This document shows positions 6,614-13,438 of a stretch of DNA of 13,438 bases, one piece after another. The notes under the pieces were generated by a model. The model was not told the DNA's origin and searched no databases. It worked only from the letters and a program-made list of their open reading frames with translations. Positions within the stretch are counted from its first letter, which is position 1, and each line of letters opens with the position of its first letter. Source of the DNA: UBA4655 sp044337015 (GTDB lineage: Bacteria; Planctomycetota; Planctomycetia; Pirellulales; UBA1268); the NCBI GenBank assembly GCA_044337015.1, contig JBIIOJ010000062.1, positions 1 through 13,438 on the forward strand. Direction: 5' to 3'. The position numbers and the translations under genes were made by a program.

Positions 6614-7702
6614 TCAGGGTACGACCGCGATGCACGAGGGCTTCGTGACGGCCGCCGGCTCGCCGACGGCGGCGAGTTTGCCGGTGTCGCGATCGATTCG
6701 AAACACCGCGAGATTGTCGCCCGGCATGTTCGCGCACAACAGCAGCCCGCCGTCCGGCGTGATCGCCAGGTTCTGAGGCCCGCGGCCGCGGCTGGGGATG
6801 ATCTCGACGAGCGTAAGTCGGCCGTCGTCGCCGATGCGGTAGCCTGCGATACTGTCGTGCCCGCGGTTGGTGCCGTAGAGAAACCGGCCATCGGGCGTGA
6901 TCTTCAGGTCGGCCGTGAAGGTCGTTCCCTTGAAGCCCTCCGGTAGGGTCGATATGACCTGCCGCTCGACGAGCCGTCCCGTGGCGGAATCAAAGTCATA
7001 GACGGCGACCGTGTTGTCGAGTTCGTTGATCGCGTAGAGCCTTCGGCCGTCGGGATGAAACGCGAGGTGCCGAGGGCCAGCGCCGGGCTTCGTCTTCACG
7101 AGCGGCGTCTCGGCGGCGATGAGGCCGCCCGTGGCCGGATCGAGCTTGTAGGCGAAGATGGCGTCGGCCCCGAGGTCGGCCGCGTAGACGAATTGCGGGG
7201 CGTTTGGCGCCGACGGAGCGGGCACGATCGCATGCGGATGGGGAGCCTCCTGCCGTCCGGCATCGGCCCCCTTCCCCTCGTGGCGCACGACCTCCGGATC
7301 GCCTGTGAGTCCGCCGTCGGCGGCCAGCGGCAGCGAGGCGACCGTCGCCCCGCTGTAGTGGGCGAGCAAGAGAGTGCGGCCCTTCGGATCCGCGGCGACG
7401 TAGCAGGTGACCGGGCCACGGGTCGGCCGCCGGCCGATCTGTTCGAGCGTGCCGTCGCGGCCGGCGAGCCGCCAGGCGATCACCTCTTCGGTGCCGGCAT
7501 CGCCGAACTTCTTGGCCGTGAGCGAATAGACCGTGCGACGGTCGGGCGAGAGGGCGAGAAAGAAGCCGTTGGGACAGTCGGTGGCGACCGCCGCGGGGAC
7601 AAGCGTGCCGGCCACCGGGTCGAGATGAAACGCCCGGATGCCACCGGCCTGATCGGCGGCGAACATGGAGACCAAAATCAGCAGCGGAGCGGAAGAGGGC
7701 AT
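6614..7702 (-). CDS. Lactonase family protein, seven-bladed beta-propeller (6-phosphogluconolactonase / YbhE-like)
   Basis: The 362-residue product has the repeated propeller pattern of the lactonase family (PF10282 type), which includes E. coli 6-phosphogluconolactonase YbhE and carboxymuconate-cyclase relatives. Characteristic segments are GAGPRHLAFHPDGRRLYAIN, ELDNTVAVYDFD, FTADLKITPDGRFLYGTNRG, GRGPQNLAITPDGG and NMPGDNLAVFRIDRDTG. The start at 7702 follows GAGG seven bases upstream and begins right at the first blade (LLILVSMF). Longer in-frame starts up to 8014 would run through non-homologous, arginine-rich sequence. The N-terminus is hydrophobic but reads as a beta strand rather than a cleavable leader, so the protein is probably cytoplasmic; this is uncertain. 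The likely activity is hydrolysis of a sugar lactone, but many members of this family have no proven substrate. It converges on the sugar dehydrogenase fusion gene. Confidence 0.85.
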   Translation of the reverse strand: MPSSAPLLILVSMFAADQAGGIRAFHLDPVAGTLVPAAVATDCPNGFFLALSPDRRTVYSLTAKKFGDAGTEEVIAWRLAGRDGTLEQIGRRPTRGPVTCYVAADPKGRTLLLAHYSGATVASLPLAADGGLTGDPEVVRHEGKGADAGRQEAPHPHAIVPAPSAPNAPQFVYAADLGADAIFAYKLDPATGGLIAAETPLVKTKPGAGPRHLAFHPDGRRLYAINELDNTVAVYDFDSATGRLVERQVISTLPEGFKGTTFTADLKITPDGRFLYGTNRGHDSIAGYRIGDDGRLTLVEIIPSRGRGPQNLAITPDGGLLLCANMPGDNLAVFRIDRDTGKLAAVGEPAAVTKPSCIAVVP

Positions 7703-7820
7703 CGGGACCTCGCTGGGAGTGCTGGGGACGGCCAAGGCATCACGAAATCGAGCGTCATCATAGTTGGTCTCGAATCGCCGCGCATAATGCGTTCTTCGCT
7801 TCGCAACGCACAGGTGAACG

Positions 7821-8163
7821 ATGCGTCGTTTCCGGTCCGTCATCGCCCGAATGCCGACGGGCCTGCTTGTGACGTCCGCAGTGCGGTCGACGGCTGCGGC
7901 CGATGAGCCAGCGCCGTCCGCCACGGCGACGATCGAGATCGCGACCCCGCTCGCTCCTCCGTCGTGGGCGGTGAAACAGCGGCGGCTGCTCGCGCTGTCG
8001 GCCCGTGGTACCACCCGCCGACCTCGTATGCGAAACTGCTGGAGAAGGAGCCCGACAACGCCTCCGCCCTCCTGGGCCGTGCCGGCGAGGCGACCCTCGA
8101 ACGGCTTCGGGGTGGACTCGACATCGACTGCCTCGCCGGCGATACAATTACCGGAGCTTCGGA
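7821..8163 (+). pseudogene. Probable remnant of a secreted-protein gene, frame broken near 8010
   Basis: This is the only stretch over 300 bases (7703-8197) without an intact gene. From ATG 7821, preceded by AGGTGA, a plausible reading frame begins with an export-like leader (MRRFRSVIARMPTGLLV, Ala-rich to about residue 28). It continues to TPLAPPSWAVKQRRLLALSA, which resembles the N-terminal start of planctomycete secreted proteins with a PSWAV-x-QR-x-L segment. After about 8010 this frame turns into Arg/Pro-rich nonsense. The +2 frame then looks coding (TSYAKLLEKEPDNASALLGR, ERLRGGLDIDCLAG) until about 8160. A 10-bp perfect palindrome, GTGGTACCAC (8005-8014), marks the switch. The simplest reading is a truncated or internally deleted, frameshifted gene. 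Chance open frames in GC-rich DNA, or a sequencing frameshift, remain possible. The remaining 118 bases (7703-7820) hold the upstream region of the lactonase-like gene, with no clear promoter. Confidence 0.4.
8118..8148 (+). promoter_or_regulatory. Candidate sigma70-type promoter for the DUF1501 gene
   Basis: TCGACA (8118-8123) and TACAAT (8143-8148) each differ by one base from the -35 and -10 consensus sequences. The 19-base spacer is longer than ideal. A start near 8155 would leave a leader of about 43 bases before ATG 8198. The -10 is one of the few AT-rich hexamers in this region. The assignment rests on the sequence match only. Confidence 0.3.
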
Positions 8164-8184
8164 ACTGCCCGGCACGGAACCTTC

Positions 8185-8190
8185 AAGGAG
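8185..8190 (+). promoter_or_regulatory. Shine-Dalgarno AAGGAG deciding the DUF1501 start
   Basis: AAGGAG ends seven bases before ATG 8198, ideal spacing. It settles the start against the in-frame ATG at 7964, whose extra 78 residues belong to the apparent gene remnant. Confidence 0.75.
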
Positions 8191-8197
8191 ACGCGAG

Positions 8198-9550
8198 ATG
8201 CTCACCATCTTCGGCGGATCTTCCCGGATGTGCGACGGGATCAACCGGCGGCAGTTTCTGTCGATCGGTGGTCTCTCCTTCGGATGCGGCGGCCTGTCCC
8301 TTGCGAGCGTGCTCCGCGCCGAGGCGGCGCCCGCGACGGTGGCCCGCCGCCACAAGGCGGTCATCAACGTCTTCCTCGCCGGTGGCCCGCCGCACCAGGA
8401 TCTGTGGGACCTCAAGCCCGATGCGCCGAGCGAGATTCGCGGGGAGTTCCGGCCGATCGGCACGAACGTTCCCGGCATCGAGATCTGCGAGGTCTTTCCG
8501 CGGCTCGCCACGCGGATGGATCGCTGCGCGGTCATCCGGTCGGTGGTGGGCTGTGATGGAGCCCATGCCGGCTTCCAGTGCATGACCGGCTGGCCGCAGA
8601 GCAGCTTGCGATCAATCGGCGGAAGGCCGTCGATCGGCTCGGCGGCGGCGAAGTTGCAGGGGCCGGTGGATCAGGCGGTGCCTCCATTCGTCGGCCTCGC
8701 GGCGACCACGAAACACGTCCAGTGGTCCGATGCGGGCGGACCCGGCTTTCTCGGACCCGCCTACGCGGCGTTCAAGCCGGAGGGCCCCGACCTCGACAAT
8801 ATGACACTGCGGTCGATGACGCTCGATCGACTCGGCGACCGTCGGCGGCTCCTTTCGAGCATCGACCGCCTGCGGCGGGAAACCGATGCCTCCGGCGTCA
8901 TGGAGGGCATGGATGCATTCAACCAGCGGGCCTTCGACGTGTTGACCGGCAGCCGGCTGCTCGAGGCGCTCGACCTCACGAAGGAGAGCCGGGAAGTCCG
9001 CGAGGCGTACGGCGACGGCACGCCCTACAACTTCCAGTACGACGGTGCGCCGACATGCAACGACCACCTCCTCCTCGCCCGGCGGCTCGTCGAGGCCGGC
9101 GCGAGGGTCGTCAGCCTCAGCTATGGACGCTGGGACAGCCATTCACAGAACTTCAACCTCGTTCGCGATCACGGCGGCAAGCTCGACCGCTGCCTGTCGG
9201 CCCTGCTCGACGACCTCCAAGACCGCGGCATGCTCGATGACGTGGCGGTCGTGGTCTGGGGCGAGTTCGGCCGAACCCCGAAGATCAACCCGCAGGCCGG
9301 CCGTGATCACTGGCCCCAGGTCAGCGGCGCTCTTCTCGCCGGTGGCGGACTCCGCACCGGGCAGGTGATCGGGGCGACGAATCGCTTGGGAGAACACGCC
9401 GTCGAACGGCCCGTCCACATGCAGGAGATCACGGCCACGCTCTACCACTGCCTCGGCATCCGGACGTCCGAGGCGACGGTCCGCGACCCGACCGGGCGGC
9501 CACACTATCTCGTCGAGCGGCTGCCCCTCCCGGAACTCGTGCCGGGCTGA
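8198..9550 (+). CDS. DUF1501 domain-containing protein with Tat signal
   Basis: The 450-residue protein has a twin-arginine leader just inside the N-terminus (INRRQFLSIGG, R17-R18, then a hydrophobic run ending near RAEAAPA). It matches the DUF1501 family, a sulfatase/alkaline-phosphatase-like fold greatly expanded in planctomycetes. Landmarks include VINVFLAGGPPHQDLWDLKP, APSEIRGEFRPIGTNVPGI, the RMDRCAVIRSV strand, SLSYGRWDSHSQNF, LLDDLQDRGMLDDVAVVVWG, EFGRTPKINPQAGRDHWPQ and the C-terminal EITATLYHCLGI. The conserved Asp/His clusters WDSH and GRDHW are where metal ligands lie in this superfamily. Its activity is not established; sulfatase-like hydrolysis of extracytoplasmic polymers is the usual guess. 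Such genes are commonly found beside planctomycete cytochrome c genes, as here. Its last 46 bases overlap, on the opposite strand, the end of the haem/WD40 gene. Confidence 0.92.
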   Translation: MLTIFGGSSRMCDGINRRQFLSIGGLSFGCGGLSLASVLRAEAAPATVARRHKAVINVFLAGGPPHQDLWDLKPDAPSEIRGEFRPIGTNVPGIEICEVFPRLATRMDRCAVIRSVVGCDGAHAGFQCMTGWPQSSLRSIGGRPSIGSAAAKLQGPVDQAVPPFVGLAATTKHVQWSDAGGPGFLGPAYAAFKPEGPDLDNMTLRSMTLDRLGDRRRLLSSIDRLRRETDASGVMEGMDAFNQRAFDVLTGSRLLEALDLTKESREVREAYGDGTPYNFQYDGAPTCNDHLLLARRLVEAGARVVSLSYGRWDSHSQNFNLVRDHGGKLDRCLSALLDDLQDRGMLDDVAVVVWGEFGRTPKINPQAGRDHWPQVSGALLAGGGLRTGQVIGATNRLGEHAVERPVHMQEITATLYHCLGIRTSEATVRDPTGRPHYLVERLPLPELVPG

Positions 9551-12500
9551 GGCGGCCCCGCGACGGGCTCGATGGTCTGGAGCGGGCTGGCATCGGCCCT
9601 GTTCCATACCTGCACCAAACCGCTCTGGTAGCCGGCGACGACGACCGCGGGGGCGACGGCGATCGCGTTCACGAAGTCGCCTCCGGCAGGCGATTCACCT
9701 CCGCGAACGAAGTCTCGCATCACGGCGCCGTCGGCCACGTTGTAGATCCTCACGATCGGATCGCCGGCCGAGACGACCAGTTCGTCCGTCGCTCCCGCGA
9801 ACCGCACGCCCGTCACCTCCTTTTTCGGGCCGTTGATGGTGCGTTTCTGCCCGCCGGAGGCGATGTCCCAGACCTTCACGGCGCCGTCGCCGCCGGCCGA
9901 CGCGAGCACCCGGCCATGCGGCTGCCAGGCCACGCCGAGCGCATGGCCCATGTGCCCCTCGAACGCCCTCACGACCGCGCCGTCGGCGACGGAGTGGACC
10001 TTCACGACGCGGTCCGCCGCGGCCGACGCGAGCATGTCACCGCGGTGCGAGAAGGCGACCGCCATCACCGTGTCGGTGTGCGGCAGCGGCAGCGACCGGG
10101 AGAGCATGCCGCTCTCGACGTCCCAGATCTTGATCTCCCCGCTGCGGCTCGTACGGCCGCTGCCCGAGGCCAGGAGCGATCCATCGGGAGAGAAGGCGAG
10201 TGCCGTGACCGTGCCGACCGGGGGACCGCCGGCGTCGTCGTCAGCCGATGGGGGCGTCGATTCACCGCCGATCGACCGCGACAGCTGCCACGATTCCCGA
10301 ACGTCCCACGCGGCCGCCGGGACCCCGGCGCCTGCCACGACGACACCGCACTCCACGAAGGCGAGCAGTCCCGCCGCCTTCGCCGCGCCCAACGGCCGCG
10401 CGGCGTCGAAGACGTCGCGGATGCGTCCCTCGGCCGCACCGACGATCGAAAGCCGTCCGTCGTCGCCGAGCCCCGCCAGCCAGCGGCCGTCCTGCGAGAA
10501 GGCCACAGCGACGACCGGCCTGGCCGATTCGGCGACCGCCTTCTCGATCGCGGTGCGAGCCCACGTCGCGGCGACGACCGCCTTGTCGAGCGGGTCGAGT
10601 TCCGCGCGGCGTCGTGGAAGTTCCTCGTGCGCATTCCGCTCGCGGACGATCGCAAGTTCGATGCCCCGCTTGGCCGCCGCCAGGGCCGTATCCGCACGCT
10701 TGCGGTCTTCCTGCCGCTGGGCGAGGGCCGTGGCCGCGTCGGCCGCCTTCTTGTCGGCATCGCGCGAGCGAGTCTTGGCCCGCTCACTCGCGGCCGCCGC
10801 CTCGGCGACGACCCTGTCGGCCGCGGCGCGGGCGACGGTGGCCGCGTCGGCTGCCGTCTTCGCAGCCTGCACCGCCGCCAATGCGACCGGATCGGATCCC
10901 GACTTCGCGAAGGCCGCACGACTCGCCGCCGCAGCGTCCGCCGCGGCCGATGCGGAAGCCTGGGCCTTCACCGCTGCCGCATGCGCCTCCTTAGCCACGG
11001 GTTCCGCGGCACGTGCCATCGACGCCGCGAGATCGGCGTCTCGCTTGGCCTGCTCGGCCGAGGCGATCTCCCTCGTCTTCTCATCGATCATCTTCGCGGC
11101 CGCGGCCTCTGTCTCCGCCGCCTTCGTCCGCTCCTGCATGGCGGCCGCGATCTCCTGCTCCGCGGAAGCGACCCGCGTCCGGCCGTAGTCGGCGTCCTGT
11201 CCCGCGACCGCCACCGCGAGATCGGCGGCAGCGAGCCGGCGGGCCAACCGCACGTCCCCCTTCGCCTCGGCGACGATCGCTCCGTCCGCCAGGTTCCAGA
11301 GCTTCACGCCGGGCACCGTGCCGGCCGTGGCCAGCCGCGAGCCGTCGGACCGCACCGCCATCGCCACGATCGGTCCGCCGTGCGCGAACTCCCGGACGAC
11401 GCTCGCCGCATCGACGTTCCAAAGGCGGGCGATCCCGTCGCCGCCGGCGGCGACAAGAAGCCCTGGCCGGCCGGGCACGGCTGCCACCGCGATGACAGGC
11501 GGCCCCTTCCCGCCGAGTTCGCGATCGGGCGAGCCTCTTGGCTCGGCTGCCGCCGCATCACCGACCGCCGGGGCCGACAGCGGCAGACTCCAGACGCGGA
11601 CCACGCCGTCAGGTTCGGCCGTGACGAGCCGCCCTGCATCGAGCCACGCCACCGCCGATGTGCCCGCGGGCCGCGAGAGCCGGCCCGTCGTGACGCCGTC
11701 CGCGAGGCCCGTCGCCGCGACGGCGCCCGAGGTCGCCAGCGAGTAGAGCGTGGAGCCGTCTGCCGAGAAGCAGAGCCCGGCGATCGAGGCCTCATGAATC
11801 GACAGCAGTCGTCGCATCCTGCGTGAGGAAGCCGTCGTGCGCGAGGAAGCCTCCACGATCTCCACGCCGCCGTCGGGCAGGCCGACGGCGACGATCTTCC
11901 CATCACATGAGACCGCGAGGGCGGTCGCCGCAGCCGCATCGCCCATCGCCGATATCGCCGGCGGCCGTCGCTGCCAGAGCTTGATCGTGCGGAAGGAGCC
12001 GGTCGCCAATCGATCTCCCATCGGCGAGAAGGCGATTGCGGCGACGGGATCGCGGTGGGCCTGGCTGTCCGCAAGCCCATCGGCCGATGCCGCGGCATCG
12101 ACGAGGCTCGCCAGCGAGCCGCCCGTGGCCGCATCGAAGAGGCTCACACGACTTCCCTGGGCAGCCGCGACGAGTCGACCGTCGGGCGTGACGTCGATGG
12201 CCACGACGGGGCCGGTACCGGGGGGCAAATGCCGCCATGCGATCGGCGAACCACTCTCGGCTCCGTCCGCGACCGCCCCCTCGGCGATCCATCGCTCGAG
12301 CCTCTCGATTTCCTCCTTCGTGAGCGGCCGGGCACCCACTCGATTGCCCTCCGGCGGCATCGCTTCGGCCGAGGCGTCACGATGGGCGGCCCGCACGACG
12401 AGCAGGCTCTCATTGGGCTTGCCGGCCGCGACCGCGGGGCCGGAATCACCCCCTTCCACGATCGAGGCAAGGGTCTCGAGCGAGAGCCCGCCCTCCTTTT

Positions 12501-12645
12501 GCCTCGCGTTGTGGCAGGCGACGCAGTTCGCGGCAAGCAGCGGCCGCACGTCCTCCTGGAAACGCACCGGCTCCGCGGCGACGCGGCGGGGTGCCGACGC
12601 GATCGGAACCGCAAGAAAGAGGGCCACGAGCGACAGACGTTTCAT
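9505..12645 (-). CDS. Planctomycete cytochrome c domain + WD40 repeats + central coiled coil + WD40 repeats
   Basis: The 1046-residue protein begins with a Sec-type leader (MKRLSLVALFLAVPIASA, likely cut near VAA-EP) and a planctomycete cytochrome c domain: EDVRPLLAANCVACHNAR with C41-x-x-C44-H45, and M96 in AEAMPPEG as the candidate distal haem ligand. Seven WD40-like repeats follow (about 146-460; for example AIAFSPMGDRLATGSFRTIK and VVRVWSLP). Next is an Ala/Glu/Lys/Arg-rich coiled coil (about 466-703), then seven more repeats (about 703-1025; for example ALAFSPDGSLLASGSGR and GAVKVWDIASG). The tail is short and Gly/Ser/Arg-rich. A good AGGAGG precedes the start. That start overlaps the stop of the upstream gene as ATGA, so the two should be translationally coupled. 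The protein is probably periplasmic or surface-facing, with one covalent haem and two propellers as docking platforms. The partner and reaction are unknown. The 3' end overlaps the DUF1501 gene antisense by 46 bases. Confidence 0.9.
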   Translation of the reverse strand: MKRLSLVALFLAVPIASAPRRVAAEPVRFQEDVRPLLAANCVACHNARQKEGGLSLETLASIVEGGDSGPAVAAGKPNESLLVVRAAHRDASAEAMPPEGNRVGARPLTKEEIERLERWIAEGAVADGAESGSPIAWRHLPPGTGPVVAIDVTPDGRLVAAAQGSRVSLFDAATGGSLASLVDAAASADGLADSQAHRDPVAAIAFSPMGDRLATGSFRTIKLWQRRPPAISAMGDAAAATALAVSCDGKIVAVGLPDGGVEIVEASSRTTASSRRMRRLLSIHEASIAGLCFSADGSTLYSLATSGAVAATGLADGVTTGRLSRPAGTSAVAWLDAGRLVTAEPDGVVRVWSLPLSAPAVGDAAAAEPRGSPDRELGGKGPPVIAVAAVPGRPGLLVAAGGDGIARLWNVDAASVVREFAHGGPIVAMAVRSDGSRLATAGTVPGVKLWNLADGAIVAEAKGDVRLARRLAAADLAVAVAGQDADYGRTRVASAEQEIAAAMQERTKAAETEAAAAKMIDEKTREIASAEQAKRDADLAASMARAAEPVAKEAHAAAVKAQASASAAADAAAASRAAFAKSGSDPVALAAVQAAKTAADAATVARAAADRVVAEAAAASERAKTRSRDADKKAADAATALAQRQEDRKRADTALAAAKRGIELAIVRERNAHEELPRRRAELDPLDKAVVAATWARTAIEKAVAESARPVVAVAFSQDGRWLAGLGDDGRLSIVGAAEGRIRDVFDAARPLGAAKAAGLLAFVECGVVVAGAGVPAAAWDVRESWQLSRSIGGESTPPSADDDAGGPPVGTVTALAFSPDGSLLASGSGRTSRSGEIKIWDVESGMLSRSLPLPHTDTVMAVAFSHRGDMLASAAADRVVKVHSVADGAVVRAFEGHMGHALGVAWQPHGRVLASAGGDGAVKVWDIASGGQKRTINGPKKEVTGVRFAGATDELVVSAGDPIVRIYNVADGAVMRDFVRGGESPAGGDFVNAIAVAPAVVVAGYQSGLVQVWNRADASPLQTIEPVAGPPQPGTSSGRGSRSTR

Positions 12646-13438
12646 GGCTGCTTCACCTCCTCGATCGACGTCTCGGCCACGGCCACCACGATCGGCTCGA
12701 GAACGACCGGCACGTCGATATCCTTCGCGGCGCCGGCGGCGGCCGCGTCGCTCGCGATCTTCTCTCGCCGCACCCGCTCGGCTTCCGCACCCCTCGACCT
12801 CGCCTCCGCCTCCGCGAGAGCCTTGCGGGCGGCGGCCAGGGCCGCCTCGTTCGCCGGATCCGGCGGCTGCGCGGTGGCCCTGCGCTGCTCTGCGTCCGCG
12901 ACCGCCTGACGGGCCGCGTCGATCTCACCTACGCGTCGTCTGGCAAGCTCCGCGACGCGGGCTGCATCGGCCCGCAGCCGCTCGACGAGCTGCGAATTCC
13001 GGACGAACGATTTCTTTGCCACGCCGCGAACCATGACGATGTGCGTTCCGAGCGGAAGATTCTGGCCGATCTCGATCATCACCTGGGCATGCGTGGCACG
13101 CTCGTCGATCGTGACGGGCGGCACCTTCAGCTCCGCCGGGAGCCCGACCGCCGTCAGCGAGATGCTTCCCTTCGCGTCCGCCCGCCGAATGATCGAGAGG
13201 GGCACCGTGACCTTCCCACCGCGGGTCGCCTGCCAGGTCTTTCGCTCGCCGGACTGGACCGTGATCGGAGCGGTCTCGCTCGTGACGGCAAGCGGCAACG
13301 CCCGGGCTTCCCGCATCGCCCGCGGCTGATTCTGGTTGACCGCATCCCATCGCAGCGTCACAGGCCGCGCGACCCGAACGATCTCGCCCCCCTCGCCGTC
13401 GCTCCGCGAGGCTCTCCCGACGATTCGGAACGTCGACA
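12642..13438 (-). CDS. C-terminal part of a large surface or periplasmic protein with beta-rich domain and coiled coil (5' end outside window)
   Basis: The frame is open without a stop from the right edge to TGA at 12644-12642, giving the last 264 residues. A GTG at 13361 could serve as a start, but the 25 residues before it (for example EGGEIVRVARPVTLRWDAVN) continue as protein-like sequence, so the true start is probably outside. The first half is beta-rich with the style of extracytoplasmic Ig-like or pre-peptidase-like domains of planctomycetes: TVQSGERKTWQATRGGKVTV, TAVGLPAELKVPPVTI and NLPLGTHIVMVRGVAKKSF. The region translated from about 12985 down to 12725 is a charged Ala-rich coiled coil (VERLRADAARVAEL, EAALAAARKALAEAEARS), and the protein ends with a hydrophobic beta segment (VPVVLEPIVVAVAETSIEE). 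No enzyme motif is visible in this part. It is translationally coupled to the downstream haem/WD40 gene, which also contains a long coiled coil. Confidence 0.7.
   Translation of the reverse strand, partial: STFRIVGRASRSDGEGGEIVRVARPVTLRWDAVNQNQPRAMREARALPLAVTSETAPITVQSGERKTWQATRGGKVTVPLSIIRRADAKGSISLTAVGLPAELKVPPVTIDERATHAQVMIEIGQNLPLGTHIVMVRGVAKKSFVRNSQLVERLRADAARVAELARRRVGEIDAARQAVADAEQRRATAQPPDPANEAALAAARKALAEAEARSRGAEAERVRREKIASDAAAAGAAKDIDVPVVLEPIVVAVAETSIEEVKQP
12654..12662 (-). promoter_or_regulatory. Shine-Dalgarno GAGGAGGTG for the haem/WD40 gene
   Basis: On the minus strand GAGGAGGTG lies inside the end of the upstream coding sequence. Its AGGAGG core (12661-12656) is ten bases before ATG 12645. 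Together with the ATGA stop/start overlap (12645-12642), it fixes the start and supports translational coupling. Confidence 0.75.

Noticed and set aside
6603..6625. Possible terminator hairpin between the convergent dehydrogenase and lactonase-like genes
   Set aside because: The best stem (ACCC/AGGGT-like, about 4 bp) is too short and has no T-run on either strand.
4722..6737. 671-codon open frame on the minus strand
   Set aside because: It lies antisense to the dehydrogenase/cytochrome gene, whose domains are clear. Its product is His/Arg/Val-rich without any recognisable motif; such shadows are expected from strong GC bias at third codon positions.
7703..8014. N-terminal extension of the lactonase-like protein up to 8014
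   Set aside because: The added sequence is Arg-rich and unlike the family, it is antisense to the apparent gene remnant, and ATG 7702 has a GAGG ribosome site directly before the first propeller blade.
10530..11250. Dense GC-rich repetitive DNA that could look like a repeat array
   Set aside because: It is explained by the alanine-rich coiled coil of the haem/WD40 protein; units are irregular and there are no conserved spacers, so it is not a CRISPR or satellite array.
9916..11826. 636-codon open frame on the plus strand
   Set aside because: It is antisense to the haem/WD40/coiled-coil gene. The product is Arg-rich with no domain signature, while the other strand shows repeats and a haem motif.

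Overview
The window reads as chromosomal DNA from a planctomycete, most likely of the Pirellulales type. It is strongly GC-rich, with G or C favoured at third codon positions. It also carries a set of families characteristic of that phylum: a DUF1501 protein with a Tat leader, a planctomycete-type cytochrome c domain fused to WD40 repeats, a CBM9-like/sugar dehydrogenase/dihaem cytochrome fusion, and a stand-alone lactonase-fold protein. I see no rRNA, tRNA, CRISPR array, transposase or phage gene. The organism call is inference from gene content.

Layout. At 1-427 (minus) is the N-terminal part of a metallo-beta-lactamase-fold protein that runs off the left edge. It is divergent from a small YhcH/YjgK/YiaL-family sugar-related protein (461-916, plus). 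A threonine-aldolase-type PLP enzyme (947-2044, minus) converges on that gene. It is divergent from a Tat-exported alpha/beta hydrolase (2106-3146, plus). Next comes a 1115-residue lipoprotein (3255-6602, plus) with a CBM9-like domain, a glucose/sorbosone dehydrogenase propeller and a C-terminal dihaem domain. A lactonase-fold propeller protein (6614-7702, minus) converges on it. The 495-base stretch 7703-8197 has no intact gene, but appears to contain the remnant of a secreted-protein gene. DUF1501 follows (8198-9550, plus). The right third is a minus-strand operon: a partial surface or periplasmic protein (12642-13438), translationally coupled by an ATGA overlap to a 1046-residue haem/WD40/coiled-coil protein (9505-12645). 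The tail of the latter overlaps the DUF1501 gene antisense.

How the genes may work together. The 3255-6602 product should oxidise a sugar or related polyol outside the cytoplasm and pass electrons to its own haems. Its neighbour has a lactonase fold, but no recognisable export signal, so a direct oxidase-lactonase pairing is only a possibility. DUF1501 proteins and planctomycete cytochrome c/WD40 proteins are commonly found together in planctomycete genomes, and their adjacency here fits that pattern. Their biochemical role is not established.

The most unusual architecture is the 9505-12645 protein. It has a single haem-binding domain and fourteen WD40-like repeats, divided 7+7 by an alanine-rich coiled coil of about 240 residues. 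It is coupled to an upstream gene whose C-terminus is also coiled coil. All calls come from reading the sequence; no database search or structure prediction was run.
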